Positions 37,930-47,115 of a stretch of DNA of 47,115 nt are shown piece after piece. The translations under genes and the position numbers were made by a program. This DNA comes from Treponema sp. (lineage in GTDB: Bacteria; Spirochaetota; Spirochaetia; Treponematales; Treponemataceae): positions 1-47,115 of the forward strand of contig JAFZWX010000186.1 of NCBI GenBank assembly GCA_017617145.1, given 5' to 3'. The notes beneath the pieces are model-generated. The model ran no database searches, was not told where the DNA came from, and was given only the letters and a program-made list of their open reading frames with translations. The stretch's first letter is position 1. Each line of letters begins with the position of its first letter.

Positions 37930-38550
37930 CTTGCATATATCAGCTATTATACACTCATTACATCGTGGATTTCTAGCGGTGCACACATATCTTCCGTGAA
38001 GTAAAAGCCAGTGGTGCGCATGCTCAAGATATTCCGGAGGAATTCGCTGCAAAAGCGACTGCTCCACCTGTTCCGGTGTCGTTCCTTCTGCAAGTCCAAT
38101 CTTCGGACAAATCCTCAGCAAGTGTGTATCTACCGGCATTGTCGGTTGATGAAAAATTACATTCAAAACAACGTTTGCAGTTTTTCGACCAACTCCTCTC
38201 AACGTCATTAACTCTTCGCGAGTATCCGGCACCTGACTGTCAAAATCATCAATCAGCTGCTGCGAAAGTTTAATTATATTTGTCGCTTTGTTTTTATAAA
38301 GTCCTATTGATTTTATATATGGAATAAGTCCAGCCTCGCCAAGTTCTAGCATTTTTTGAGGAGTGTCTGCAACCTTAAAAAGTTCTCGTGTTGCAAGGTT
38401 TACGCTCTTGTCTGTAGCCTGTGCCGAAAGTACAACCGCAACAAGCAGCGTGTACGGGTTCACATATTCCAGCTCCGACTTTGGTGAAGGATTCTGGGCT
38501 TTGAGACGTTCCATTATTTGAATTATCTGACTTTTGGAAAGCAGTTCCAT
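37903..38550 (-). CDS. nth: Endonuclease III
   Basis: A 215-residue DNA glycosylase/AP lyase that removes oxidised pyrimidines. The helix-hairpin-helix reads LRGVGRKTANVVLNVIF, with the catalytic Lys in it and the Asp in MPVDTHLLR. The C-terminal [4Fe-4S] ligands are in the pattern C-x6-C-x2-C-x5-C (CTARNPRCNECIIADIC). After the last cysteine only KRLSGQARQ remains. SGQARQ and the stop codon come from a family A repeat, so the original end of the gene may have been replaced. It starts six bases after metK. Confidence 0.95.
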   Translation of the reverse strand: MELLSKSQIIQIMERLKAQNPSPKSELEYVNPYTLLVAVVLSAQATDKSVNLATRELFKVADTPQKMLELGEAGLIPYIKSIGLYKNKATNIIKLSQQLIDDFDSQVPDTREELMTLRGVGRKTANVVLNVIFHQPTMPVDTHLLRICPKIGLAEGTTPEQVEQSLLQRIPPEYLEHAHHWLLLHGRYVCTARNPRCNECIIADICKRLSGQARQ

Positions 38551-38556
38551 TCGTTT

Positions 38557-39762
38557 TTATAAGGCAAGGTTTTTAAGCTCATCTGCCTTGTCTGTTTTTT
38601 CCCAAGGAAAGCCGTCGCGTCCAAAGTGACCATAACTTGCAGTTTTTGCATAAATTGGTGCTTTGAGTCCAAGTGTCTTTGAAATGCCGGCCGGAGAACA
38701 GTCGAATACTTTAAGAACAGCAGCTTCAATTTTTGACTTTTCAACTTTTTCTGTTCCAAAGGTTTCTACCATAACGCTAACCGGGAAAGGAACACCAATT
38801 GCGTAGGCAAGTTGAACTTCTGCGCGTTCTGAAAGCCCTGCAGCAACAATGTTTTTTGCAATGTAGCGTGCCATGTAAGCAGCAGAACGGTCAACCTTGC
38901 TAGGATCTTTTCCGCTGAATGCACCGCCTCCATGACGACCCATGCCGCCATAAGTGTCTACAATTATTTTGCGACCAGTAAGTCCTGCATCTCCGTCAGG
39001 ACCGCCCTTTACAAAACGACCTGTAGGGTTTATGTAGAATTTTGTGCGCTCGTCCAAAAGTCCGGTTGGTTCAAGCACTGGTTTAATAATCTGTTCAATT
39101 ATAGTCTGTTCAATCTGTTCGTGAGAAACATCGTCGTCGTGCTGGTGCGAAATTACAACTGCATCAATGTGAACAGGCTTGTGTCCTTCGTATTCAATTG
39201 TAACCTGGCTTTTTGCATCCGGGCGCAGCCATGCAATTTTTCCACTTTTACGAAGTTCAGTTGCTTTGAGCAAAAGCTGGTGTGAATAATAAACAGGAGC
39301 CGGCATAAGGGTAGGAGTTTCGTTACAGGCAAATCCAAACATCATTCCCTGGTCTCCTGCACCCTGCTGACCTTCATATTCTTTAAGACCTGTTCCAACA
39401 ACTCCCTGACAGATATCATCAGACTGAGCGTGAAGACGGTTCATGAATGTAAAGGTTTTGTAGTCCAGCCCCTTGTCTTCGCTGTCGTAACCAATATTTT
39501 TTGCAACACCGCGGGCAATTTCTTCTATTTTAGTATTCAATTCTTCAAGGTTAATATCCTGTTTTAAGAAGCGAATCTCACCGCCAACAAGCACAAAGTT
39601 TGTAGTAGCAAAGGTTTCACAGGCAACGTGAGCTTCTGAATCAAGAGTAAGACAGTAATCAAGAATGGAATCGGAAATCTGGTCACATAATTTGTCTGGA
39701 TGACCTTCTCCAACTGATTCTGATGTAAATAAATAGTGATTTTTGTTTAAGACAGTGTCCAT
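38557..39762 (-). CDS. metK: S-adenosylmethionine synthetase
   Basis: A 401-residue enzyme that makes SAM from methionine and [23 protein letters not shown] is the N-terminal ATP-binding region, [15 protein letters not shown] the adenine loop and [19 protein letters not shown] the phosphate-binding motif. The ATG is preceded by GAGGAGG. The leader just before this site resembles a SAM-II riboswitch, so the product probably represses its own translation. The gene leads a run with nth, mscS, the HD gene and yhbY. Confidence 0.97.
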   Translation of the reverse strand: MDTVLNKNHYLFTSESVGEGHPDKLCDQISDSILDYCLTLDSEAHVACETFATTNFVLVGGEIRFLKQDINLEELNTKIEEIARGVAKNIGYDSEDKGLDYKTFTFMNRLHAQSDDICQGVVGTGLKEYEGQQGAGDQGMMFGFACNETPTLMPAPVYYSHQLLLKATELRKSGKIAWLRPDAKSQVTIEYEGHKPVHIDAVVISHQHDDDVSHEQIEQTIIEQIIKPVLEPTGLLDERTKFYINPTGRFVKGGPDGDAGLTGRKIIVDTYGGMGRHGGGAFSGKDPSKVDRSAAYMARYIAKNIVAAGLSERAEVQLAYAIGVPFPVSVMVETFGTEKVEKSKIEAAVLKVFDCSPAGISKTLGLKAPIYAKTASYGHFGRDGFPWEKTDKADELKNLAL

Positions 39763-39769
39763 TTCAGGA

Positions 39770-39840
39770 CCTCCTCTTTAGCAAGATTTACCGGCAGCCA
39801 CGCCACCAGATTCCGTTCTGCAATTTGGATAAATCAACGG
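39770..39840 (-). promoter_or_regulatory. SAM-II class riboswitch candidate in the metK leader
   Basis: Read on the minus strand, CCGTT (39836-39840) pairs with AACGG (39813-39817) as P1. The P1 loop GATTTATCCAAATTGCAG has the SAM-II order GATTTA, CC and TTGCA. After an extra 7-bp hairpin (39792-39810) come GGTAAATCTTGCTAAAGAGG and the ribosome site. TTGC of the loop can pair with GC(T)AA, and TCC with GGA of the ribosome site, forming the pseudoknot. This order matches the known 52-nt metK-associated SAM-II element. Confidence 0.8.
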
Positions 39841-39936
39841 GATAAACTAATAATAATGAAATATTTATTTTTATTCAATCAAAAGTATTAATGGATTTGA
39901 ACAAAAAAATTATTTTAATTTTTTAAAAAAAGGATT

Positions 39937-39942
39937 TATAAT
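39937..39942 (+). promoter_or_regulatory. -10 box of the degenerate-GGDEF/EAL gene
   Basis: A perfect TATAAT ends 8 nt before the ATG. No convincing -35 or ribosome site is visible, so the transcript may be leaderless. Confidence 0.5.
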
Positions 39943-39950
39943 AATAGATA

Positions 39951-41882
39951 ATGAATAAGAAAAAAATAGAGAAAATAAAACTCTTTTTGGGTATAGGAAA
40001 ACACTCAGATTATATAAACGAATATTTTGACAAATCAAATATCCGTTCAAGTCTTTATGTAACTTCGGTTATTCTTGTACTTGAACTTTTGATGATAATT
40101 AATATTACAATCAGACAATTCAGTGAAGAAACACGCAGAAGCAGTCAATGGTTTATAATTCATTTAATATGCTTTATAATACTTTTACTGGCTGCACTTG
40201 CACTTTTTATTTATTCCATTCGTCATGTAAAAAAGCTAAGCGCCAATCGCAATACCTGGGCTGCTTTAAGATATATATTTTCAATAGTTGCAATTGTCTT
40301 TGGTATTTATATTTCTTTTCTTGATTATAAAAAAGGTGAGCAGTTTATAACACTCATGACAATGACAGTTTTTGTTTTTTGTTTTGTTGTCTGGAGACCT
40401 GTTTATTCAATTCTTCTGCTTGCTGTTTCTTATGCAGGATTTTTTATTCTTTGTAATATTTTCTTGCCTGCAACATATGCAACAAAAGTGAATCTTTCGA
40501 TTGTTTTTGTTTCAATTCTAATGAGTGCAATAAATGCTTATCATCAAAAACTGAAGGAAGCACAAAAAGATGAAAAACTAGAGCATGCACAAAATATTCT
40601 GCTGAAGCTTTCTATAAGTGATGAAGTAACCGGTATTGCAAACATGCATTATTTCCGTAGTCAGGCACTGGAGCTTATGCACGATAAATCTGTAGATATC
40701 AATAAGCTTATCTTCCTTTTTCTTGATATTGAAAATTTTAAAATTCTGAATGAAAAATATGGTTTTTGGGAAGGCAACATTTTTCTTAAAAAATTTGCAG
40801 ATATGCTTGGAATAGTATTCAAAGATTCCATTATTGCACATTTTTCGAATGATAATTTTGTCGTACTTACTAAGGACGAGGCAATCGAAGAAAAGCTTAA
40901 TACAATAAGACGAAATCTTTTGAGCATGAATTATGATATAAATCTTGGTCTTAAGGTTGGAAGTTATCGTCCGCGTGATAGAGAATGCCTTCCTGTAATT
41001 GCCTGCGATCATGCGCGTTATGCCTGTTATTCAATCAAAAAGCGCTACAAACACGATTACTGTGAATATGATGATTCAATGGCAAATGATTTTCAGAAAA
41101 AACAGTACATCATTAACAATATTGATGAAGCAATTAAAAAGGAACATATCAAGGTATACTATCAGCCGGTTATAAATACAAGAACAGGCAGACTTTGTGG
41201 TCTTGAGGCTTTGGCCCGTTGGGATGATCCTCAATACGGATTTTTAGCACCTGCAGATTTTATTCAAACTCTTGAGGAATACTATCAGATTTACAAGCTT
41301 GATATGTTTGTTGTTGAAAAGGTATGTCAGCATTTTGTAACTATACAAGACTTAAATTTGCCGCTTATTCCGGTTTCATTAAATTTTTCGCGTAGAGATT
41401 TTGATTCAATTAATCTGGCAGAAGATGTTGAAGAGTGTTTGCAAAGGTACAATATTGATAAAAAGCTTATACATATAGAAGTTACCGAAAGTACACTTTC
41501 AGATAACGATGAAAAGTTAAAGGAAATTTTGAAGCGTTTTAGAAGTGATGGTTATGCACTTTGGCTTGATGATTTTGGTGCAGGTTATTCTGGTCTGAAT
41601 GTTCTTAAAGAATATGATTTTGACATGATGAAAATAGATATGAAATTTTTAAGCGGATTTTCCGGTAATAAAAAAGCGCGTTGTATTTTAAAGAACATAA
41701 TTACTATGGCAAAAGAGCTTAAGATGAGTACACTTACCGAAGGTGTTGAAACAGAAGATGCATACCAGTTCCTTAAAGATAACGGCTGCGAACAGATTCA
41801 GGGTTATCTCTTTGGTCGTCCAATGCCCGATAAGGAATTATATGAAAAAATAAAAGTCGGCTTGTATCAACTGGATGTTTAG
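39951..41882 (+). CDS. Membrane protein with degenerate GGDEF and intact EAL domain (c-di-GMP phosphodiesterase)
   Basis: A 643-residue protein with about six hydrophobic segments in the first 195 residues, a GGDEF domain (about 220-350) and an EAL domain (about 385-640). The GGDEF active site is replaced by SNDNF (299-303), so cyclase activity is unlikely. The EAL domain keeps the key residues: Glu419 in LEALARW, Asn in LNFSRRDF, Glu in VEVTES-like IEVTES, DDFGAGYSG and TEGVET, with the ending GYLFGRPMP. It probably degrades c-di-GMP. What the membrane part senses is unknown. Confidence 0.92.
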   Translation: MNKKKIEKIKLFLGIGKHSDYINEYFDKSNIRSSLYVTSVILVLELLMIINITIRQFSEETRRSSQWFIIHLICFIILLLAALALFIYSIRHVKKLSANRNTWAALRYIFSIVAIVFGIYISFLDYKKGEQFITLMTMTVFVFCFVVWRPVYSILLLAVSYAGFFILCNIFLPATYATKVNLSIVFVSILMSAINAYHQKLKEAQKDEKLEHAQNILLKLSISDEVTGIANMHYFRSQALELMHDKSVDINKLIFLFLDIENFKILNEKYGFWEGNIFLKKFADMLGIVFKDSIIAHFSNDNFVVLTKDEAIEEKLNTIRRNLLSMNYDINLGLKVGSYRPRDRECLPVIACDHARYACYSIKKRYKHDYCEYDDSMANDFQKKQYIINNIDEAIKKEHIKVYYQPVINTRTGRLCGLEALARWDDPQYGFLAPADFIQTLEEYYQIYKLDMFVVEKVCQHFVTIQDLNLPLIPVSLNFSRRDFDSINLAEDVEECLQRYNIDKKLIHIEVTESTLSDNDEKLKEILKRFRSDGYALWLDDFGAGYSGLNVLKEYDFDMMKIDMKFLSGFSGNKKARCILKNIITMAKELKMSTLTEGVETEDAYQFLKDNGCEQIQGYLFGRPMPDKELYEKIKVGLYQLDV

Positions 41883-41917
41883 ATTGTCCGTTTCACTATG
41901 AATGCCTCGCGGAATGA

Positions 41918-41946
41918 TTGAGTATTCTTATATTTTCTTATATACT
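41918..41946 (+). promoter_or_regulatory. Promoter of purB, probably leaderless
   Basis: TTGAGT (41918-41923), 17-bp spacer, TATACT (41941-41946), and the ATG 8 nt later without a ribosome site. Confidence 0.6.
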
Positions 41947-41954
41947 AGTAATTT

Positions 41955-43376
41955 ATGGACACTCGTAACATTTTTGAAAATCTCTCTTGTATCGATCACA
42001 GATACTCTTTGTCGGAGGCTGATGCGTTTGCAGGCCTTTCTAAATATATTTCGGAAGAAGCTTCTATTCGTTCCTGCGCTAAGTGTGAGGCTGCTCTCGT
42101 AAAGGCTCACTTAAAGCTTCGCGGAAAGCTTACAGATGATATTGCTGCTGAACTTGATAAGGTTGCAGAAAATATTGACCCTCAGGAAGTTTACACAGAA
42201 GAAGAAAAAACAAAGCACAATATCCGTGCTCTTGTAAATGTTATGAAGACTAAGGTAAATGCCGAAATTGGCCCTCTTATTCACCTTGGCGCTACTTCTG
42301 TAGATATTCTTGATACAGCTCTCAGCTGCCGTATGCGCGATGTTACTCAGAACGTTGTGCTTCCTGAACTTAAAAAACTTGAAAATTATCTTTGCGATAT
42401 TGCCGAACGTGAATGTGCTACTCCACAGGTTGGACGTACTCACGGACAGCACGCCGTTCCTATTACATTCGGCTGGAGCATTGCAGAATTTGTAAGTCGC
42501 CTTGGAAAGTCAATCCTTCGCATTGAAGAATTGAGCAACGGACTTGTTGGAAAGCTTGCAGGCCCTGTTGGTTCTTACAATGGTCCAAGTATGATTGTAA
42601 AAGATCCTGAAGAGTTGGAACGCACTTATGTAGGCTTCCTTGGACTTCAGCCAAGTGAGTATTCAAACCAGCTTGTTGAGCCGGAATACGTACTCCGCCT
42701 GTTGCTCGAGATGAATGTTGCCTTTGGTATTATTGCAAACCTTGCAGATGACCTTCGAAACCTTCAGCGCTCAGAAATCGGGGAAGTTTTTGAATACTTT
42801 GCAGCAACACAGGTTGGCTCAAGCACAATGCCTCAGAAACGCAACCCTTGGAACAGCGAGCACGTAAAATCACTTTGGAAAGCAATGTGCCCACGCGTAA
42901 TCACCTTCTATATGGACCAGATTAGCGAACACCAGCGCGACCTTACTAATTCTGCCAGCCAGCGCTTTATTACAGATTATGTCAGCGGCTTTACAATGGC
43001 AGTTGCACGCATGAACAGCGTTGTTAAGGGACTTCAGGCAGACAAAGAAGGCATGGCACGCAACCTTGAAAATGCAGGTGGAAAGGTAAAGGGCGGCGTA
43101 CTTGCAGAACCAGCTTACATTCTTCTTGGCGAAGCAGGCTACAACGACGGTCACGAAGTTATCCGAAAAATCACACTCGAAGCAGAACAGACAGGCAAAA
43201 CCTTTTTTGAAGTTCTTAAAACTCACGAAAAAGAATATGCCGACATCACTGCTCAGCTTGAAAAACTCGGCGTTGAAAATCCTGCTAACTTCTTTGAACA
43301 TCCTTCAAACTACTGCGGACTTGCTGCTGTTAAGTCAAAACGCCTTGCACAAAAATATAAGGAGTTAATGAAATAA
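41955..43376 (+). CDS. purB: Adenylosuccinate lyase
   Basis: A 473-residue member of the fumarase/aspartase superfamily acting twice in purine synthesis (SAICAR to AICAR; adenylosuccinate to AMP). GSSTMPQKRNPWNSE is the superfamily signature loop, and the catalytic histidine is expected in GRTHGQHAVPITFG. The start has no visible Shine-Dalgarno and lies 8 nt after a -10 box. The oligopeptide transporter genes begin five bases after the stop codon, so they may be co-transcribed. Confidence 0.96.
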   Translation: MDTRNIFENLSCIDHRYSLSEADAFAGLSKYISEEASIRSCAKCEAALVKAHLKLRGKLTDDIAAELDKVAENIDPQEVYTEEEKTKHNIRALVNVMKTKVNAEIGPLIHLGATSVDILDTALSCRMRDVTQNVVLPELKKLENYLCDIAERECATPQVGRTHGQHAVPITFGWSIAEFVSRLGKSILRIEELSNGLVGKLAGPVGSYNGPSMIVKDPEELERTYVGFLGLQPSEYSNQLVEPEYVLRLLLEMNVAFGIIANLADDLRNLQRSEIGEVFEYFAATQVGSSTMPQKRNPWNSEHVKSLWKAMCPRVITFYMDQISEHQRDLTNSASQRFITDYVSGFTMAVARMNSVVKGLQADKEGMARNLENAGGKVKGGVLAEPAYILLGEAGYNDGHEVIRKITLEAEQTGKTFFEVLKTHEKEYADITAQLEKLGVENPANFFEHPSNYCGLAAVKSKRLAQKYKELMK

Positions 43377-43380
43377 CAGT

Positions 43381-44292
43381 ATGGCAAAATATATTATAAA
43401 ACGTATTCTTCTTGCGTTATTTACAGTTTTTTTAATTTGTATAATTACCTTTGCGCTTATGAATGCAATCCCTGGTGGACCATTCAACCGCGAAAAGGCA
43501 CTGAGCGAAGCAACAATTGCAGCACTTAATGCACGCTATGGTCTTGATAAGCCTTTGTATGTTCAGTTTGGAAAATACATGCAGAATCTTGCACACGGCG
43601 ACTTTGGTGTTAGCCTTAAAAATGGCCGCGAAATAAAAGAAATAATCAGGGAGTCGTTCCCAATTTCATGCCGCCTTGGACTTTCTGCAGTTACAGTTGC
43701 TCTTATTCTTGGAACAATTTTTGGAAGCCTTGCCGCTCTTATGCGAAACAAATGGCCCGACAGAGTAATCATCTTTTTGTCTACCTTGTTTACAGCAGTT
43801 CCAAGCTTTGTTCTTGCAACCTTGCTGCTTCTTATATTCAGTATCAAGCTCGGCTGGGTTCCGGTCTGGTCTGTTGAACATACCAGTTATCTTTTGCCGG
43901 TAATTGCCCTTTCGGCTTATCCTATGGCATATACAACTCGTCTTGCAAAAACAAGTATGCTTGACGCTTTAAGTCAGGATTATATCCGCACTGCAAAAGC
44001 AAAGGGTGTTTCAAAATATAAAATCATTTTTAAGCACGCTCTCAGAAACTCGCTTCTTCCAATCATCACTTATGCAGGTCCGGAAATTGCATACATCATT
44101 ACAGGTTCTATGGTTGTAGAAACAGTTTTTACAGTTGGTGGAATTGGTTCAAAATTTGTAAGCGCAATTACAAACCGCGACTACACAATGATTATGGCAA
44201 CAACAATCTTCCTTGCAACTCTTATGGTTGTAGCAAATGTAATCTGCGACTTGCTCTACAAACTTGTTGACCCAAGAATTAAATACGATTAA
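43381..44292 (+). CDS. oppB: Oligopeptide ABC transporter permease OppB-like
   Basis: A 303-residue inner-membrane permease with six helices. The N-terminus is typical of OppB/DppB (MNAIPGGPFNREKALSEA) and the ATPase-contact loop reads DYIRTAKAKGVSKYKIIFKH. It imports peptides together with OppC, OppD and OppF. It is the first gene of oppBCDF after purB. No oppA binding-protein gene is in the window; it may lie beyond the right edge. Confidence 0.93.
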   Translation: MAKYIIKRILLALFTVFLICIITFALMNAIPGGPFNREKALSEATIAALNARYGLDKPLYVQFGKYMQNLAHGDFGVSLKNGREIKEIIRESFPISCRLGLSAVTVALILGTIFGSLAALMRNKWPDRVIIFLSTLFTAVPSFVLATLLLLIFSIKLGWVPVWSVEHTSYLLPVIALSAYPMAYTTRLAKTSMLDALSQDYIRTAKAKGVSKYKIIFKHALRNSLLPIITYAGPEIAYIITGSMVVETVFTVGGIGSKFVSAITNRDYTMIMATTIFLATLMVVANVICDLLYKLVDPRIKYD

Positions 44293-44316
44293 TAAAAAAA
44301 TACAAAAGGAAATAAA

Positions 44317-45393
44317 ATGACAACTTTTGATGTAAATAAAACACCTAAAAAATATGCCCTGAGCATGCAGCTTGATTTGTCTAAATTTGAAAAAGCAACC
44401 GAAGACGAAAAAAAGCAGCAGGATGTTATGAGTGAAAGCACCACCTTCTTCAAGGATGGAATGAAAAAGCTTTTTAAGAATCCGCTGGCTGTTGCAAGTA
44501 TCATTGTGCTCAGTTTAATTATTGTAACAATTATTGTAGCTCCACATATTGTTCCATACAGCTACGAAGAAATTCTTTCTGTAGACGGAGTTCGCGACAA
44601 GGGTGCAAAAAACCTTAAGCCGTTTGAATACAGTAAAGCAGAACAGGCTTACATAGAAAAAGGTAATTTCCGCTTTCCACATATCTTTGGAACAGACGAG
44701 CAGTGTCGTGATTATTTTATCCGTGTAATTTACGGAACCCGCGTTTCGCTTGTAGTAGGATTTTTTGCAAGCCTTATTGTTCTTTTAATAGGAATTGTTT
44801 ACGGAAGTATTTCGGGCTATGCGGGAGGAAAGGTCGACCTTATAATGATGCGAATAGTCGACATAATATATTCGCTACCCGATATGCTTGTAATCATTCT
44901 GCTTTCGGTTGTACTTTCACATGTGCTTCAGTTTAAGTCGGGTTCGTTCCTTGCAAGCATGGGTTCAAATATGGTTTCTCTTTTTATTGTATTTGGACTT
45001 TTGTATTGGGTTGGAATGGCACGCCTTATCCGCGCACAGATTCTTTCTATAAAGGAAAACGAATATATTCTGGCAGCCCGCTCAATCGGAGCAAAGCCGG
45101 GACATATTATCCGCAAGCACATTATTCCAAACTGTCTTTCGGTAATCATTATTTCTACGGCTCTTCAAATTCCTTCTGCAATTTTTACAGAAAGTTATCT
45201 TAGTTTTGTTGGACTTGGTGTTCAGGCTCCAATGCCTTCGTTAGGTTCACTTGCAAATTCGGCACGAGGTGGTTTACAAAGTTATCCGTTTAAGCTTGTA
45301 TTCCCTGCCCTTATGATTTGTCTGATTGTTCTTAGTCTGAATCTTCTTGGTGACGGACTTCGTGATGCCTTTGACCCTAAGTTGAATAAGTAA
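44317..45393 (+). CDS. oppC: Oligopeptide ABC transporter permease OppC-like
   Basis: A 358-residue permease. The N-terminus is a cytoplasmic tail of about 55 residues, followed by a helix (LAVASIIVLSLIIVTIIVAP), a roughly 60-residue periplasmic loop and five more helices. The ATPase-contact motif is EYILAARSIGAKPGHIIRKH. An AAGGA site precedes the ATG, 24 bases after oppB. Confidence 0.93.
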   Translation: MTTFDVNKTPKKYALSMQLDLSKFEKATEDEKKQQDVMSESTTFFKDGMKKLFKNPLAVASIIVLSLIIVTIIVAPHIVPYSYEEILSVDGVRDKGAKNLKPFEYSKAEQAYIEKGNFRFPHIFGTDEQCRDYFIRVIYGTRVSLVVGFFASLIVLLIGIVYGSISGYAGGKVDLIMMRIVDIIYSLPDMLVIILLSVVLSHVLQFKSGSFLASMGSNMVSLFIVFGLLYWVGMARLIRAQILSIKENEYILAARSIGAKPGHIIRKHIIPNCLSVIIISTALQIPSAIFTESYLSFVGLGVQAPMPSLGSLANSARGGLQSYPFKLVFPALMICLIVLSLNLLGDGLRDAFDPKLNK

Positions 45394-45403
45394 AGGTGAA
45401 GCT

Positions 45404-46396
45404 ATGAGTGAAGTATTATTAAGAGTTGAAGATTTACATACCGCATTTAAGACAGACAAGGGTGAAGTTCAGGCAGTAAACGGCATTTCATTTGATTTGA
45501 ATGAAGGTGAGATTCTTGGAATTGTAGGTGAGTCTGGTTCCGGAAAAAGTGTTACTGCTTATTCCATAATGCAGATTCTTGCCGACAACGGTTACATCGA
45601 AAGCGGAAAGATTTTATATAAGGGTAAAAACCTTGTTGAAATGAATTCTGACGAAATAAGACACTTCCGCGGAAAATGCTGTTCTATAATTTTCCAGGAT
45701 CCTATGACAAGCTTGAACCCTGTTTTTACAATCGGGAATCAGCTTAAAGAAGCAATCAAACTTCATACAGACAAAAAAGGCGATGAGCTTCAGAAACGTG
45801 CAATAGAAATGCTTGAACTTGTTGGAATTAACGAACCTGCACGCCGACTCAAGCAGTATCCGTTTGAGCTTTCGGGTGGTATGCGACAGCGTGTTATGAT
45901 TGCAATGGCACTTGCCTGTGAGCCTGATATCTTGATTGCCGACGAGCCTACAACTGCGCTTGATGTTACAATTCAGGCCCAGATTCTTGAAGAAATCCAA
46001 AAGCTTCAGAAAAAAATGGGCATGGCAGTTATCCTTGTAACACACGACCTTGGTGTAATTGCAAACATGTGCGACGATATTATTGTAATGTACGGTGGCC
46101 GTGTTTGTGAGCGCGGAACTGCCGATGAAATTTTCTACAATTCAAAGCACGAATACACAAAGGGCTTGCTCAAGTCTATTCCAAATGCAGAGAATATGAA
46201 TAAAAAACTTGAGCCAATCAGCGGAACTCCAATAAACCTTTTGAATCTTCCAAAGGGCTGTTCGTTCTGTACACGCTGTAAAAATGCAATGAAGATTTGT
46301 CTTACAGAACAACCGGAAGAACTTTTTATAAATGATAACCATATTGCATCCTGCTGGATGAATGTAAAAGAAGCATTGGCGGAGGTGCAGAAATGA
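45404..46396 (+). CDS. oppD: Oligopeptide ABC transporter ATP-binding protein OppD-like
   Basis: A 330-residue ATPase. Walker [11 protein letters not shown]-loop [12 protein letters not shown], signature [16 protein letters not shown], Walker [13 protein letters not shown] and the switch His in [10 protein letters not shown] are all intact. The C-terminal oligopeptide-type extension carries cysteines ([14 protein letters not shown]), expected to bind an Fe-S cluster in this family. AAGG precedes the ATG. The stop overlaps oppF by four bases (ATGA). Confidence 0.96.
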   Translation: MSEVLLRVEDLHTAFKTDKGEVQAVNGISFDLNEGEILGIVGESGSGKSVTAYSIMQILADNGYIESGKILYKGKNLVEMNSDEIRHFRGKCCSIIFQDPMTSLNPVFTIGNQLKEAIKLHTDKKGDELQKRAIEMLELVGINEPARRLKQYPFELSGGMRQRVMIAMALACEPDILIADEPTTALDVTIQAQILEEIQKLQKKMGMAVILVTHDLGVIANMCDDIIVMYGGRVCERGTADEIFYNSKHEYTKGLLKSIPNAENMNKKLEPISGTPINLLNLPKGCSFCTRCKNAMKICLTEQPEELFINDNHIASCWMNVKEALAEVQK

Positions 46397-47115
46397 GTAC
46401 AATTCTAGAAGTACAAAATCTTAAAAAATATTTTCCTGTTCGTTCAGGTTTTAAAAAGCTTACACTCAAAGCTGTAGACGATGTTTCTTTTTCTATTGAA
46501 AAGGGCGAAACACTTGGTCTTGTTGGAGAATCTGGCTGCGGAAAAACAACTGTTGGTCGAACACTTCTTCATCTTTACAAACCTACCGACGGAAAAGTAA
46601 TTTTTGACGGGCAGGAAATTACAGAAAAAAATATTACCGAAATGCGTAAAAAGATGCAGATGGTTTTTCAGGATCCGTATTCTTCGTTGAACCCTCGCAT
46701 GACTGTAGAAGACATTATTGGAGAGCCTCTTGATGTTCATCATTTGTATAATACAAAAGAAGAACGTCGTGAAAAAATCTTAAGTCTTATGGAGTTAGTT
46801 GGACTTAACTCAGAACATGCAACACGCTATGCACATGAGTTTTCGGGTGGACAGAGACAGCGTATTGGAATTGCCCGCGCACTTTCTGTAAATCCGGAAT
46901 TCATTGTGTGTGATGAACCTGTTTCGGCACTTGATGTTTCTATTCAGGCACAGATTATCAATATGTTCGAAGAACTTCAGGCTAAGCTTGGAATTGCATA
47001 TCTTTTTATTGCGCACGACCTTCTTGTTGTTCAGCATATTTCAAAAAGAATTGCAGTTATGTATTTGGGAAAGCTTGTAGAAATTGCAGATTCTGATGAG
47101 CTTTGTAATAATCCG
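46393..47115 (+). CDS. oppF: Oligopeptide ABC transporter ATP-binding protein OppF-like (truncated by window edge)
   Basis: The first 241 residues of the second ATPase. Walker [11 protein letters not shown]-loop [16 protein letters not shown], signature [16 protein letters not shown], Walker [15 protein letters not shown] and switch His in IAHDLLVVQ are present. The C-terminal extension lies beyond the window. Start ATG overlaps the oppD stop, with GGAGG in the oppD end. Confidence 0.95.
   Translation, partial: MSTILEVQNLKKYFPVRSGFKKLTLKAVDDVSFSIEKGETLGLVGESGCGKTTVGRTLLHLYKPTDGKVIFDGQEITEKNITEMRKKMQMVFQDPYSSLNPRMTVEDIIGEPLDVHHLYNTKEERREKILSLMELVGLNSEHATRYAHEFSGGQRQRIGIARALSVNPEFIVCDEPVSALDVSIQAQIINMFEELQAKLGIAYLFIAHDLLVVQHISKRIAVMYLGKLVEIADSDELCNNP

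Noticed and set aside
37829..37936. N-terminal extension of MscS
   Set aside because: It is the translation of family A repeats and overlaps nth. The ATG at 37828 has AAGGAG at normal spacing.
39763..39950. SAM-I (S-box) riboswitch before metK
   Set aside because: No four-way-junction or S-box consensus is present and the space is too short. The elements fit SAM-II instead.

Overview
The window looks like chromosomal DNA of a host-associated or anaerobic Treponema-like spirochaete. This is an inference from low-to-moderate GC content, Cache/MCP chemoreceptors, a beta-barrel outer-membrane protein, a large ligand-sensing adenylate cyclase, and GH2 and GH43 glycosidases typical of plant-polysaccharide degraders. 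No rRNA or tRNA gene and no complete marker set is present to fix the species. Gene density is very high and no gene-free stretch exceeds 300 bases. I see no phage, IS element, integrase or CRISPR array.

Layout. 1-1058 (-): start of an acyl-CoA ligase that runs off the left edge. 1234-3277 (-): a FIST-domain sensor coupled to a soluble MCP-type signalling protein. 3402-4022 (+): a TetR regulator. 4009-14786 (-): a tightly packed run, in transcription order adenylate cyclase with a periplasmic propeller sensor, urea/amide-type binding lipoprotein, YchJ-like SEC-C protein, RlmB/TrmH methyltransferase, HlyIII-like membrane protein, aspS, an anchored propeller-like protein and a MATE exporter. 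14973-17345 (-): glmS and a LysM lipoprotein. 17508-19247 (+): a second acyl-CoA ligase. 19308-25420 (-): outer-membrane protein, lacZ and a Cache-MCP. 25643-27046 (+): a sodium:neurotransmitter-type symporter. 27282-29415 (+): a PadR, permease-prefix and DUF4097-like envelope operon, followed by a GH43 enzyme to 31014. 30995-33650 (-): pyrE with a BtuF/BtuC-like binding protein and permease. 33774-35480 (+): an OYE-family oxidoreductase and a free-standing MetH reactivation domain. 35470-39762 (-): metK, nth, mscS, an HD phosphohydrolase and yhbY. 39951-41882 (+): a degenerate-GGDEF/EAL protein. 41955-47115 (+): purB followed by oppB, oppC, oppD and a truncated oppF.

Themes. Methionine/SAM metabolism recurs: metK lies behind a leader that matches the SAM-II riboswitch class, and a MetH reactivation domain is nearby. 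Signal transduction is rich: FIST-MCP, Cache-MCP, cAMP and c-di-GMP proteins.

The most distinctive non-coding signal is dispersed palindromic repeats of three kinds. One family (consensus close to CCCTGAGCCTGTCGAAGGG) is found mainly inside reading frames: aspS, lacZ three times, the GH43 gene and the HD gene. A second family (core CGGGCTTGACCCG) is mostly intergenic but also sits inside the HD gene and supplies the C-terminus of Nth. The third is a pair of about 70-nt perfect or near-perfect hairpins with an identical 14-nt loop but unrelated outer stems, each just downstream of an MCP gene. Several genes also have a -10 box only 6-8 nt before the ATG and no Shine-Dalgarno sequence, suggesting leaderless transcription.
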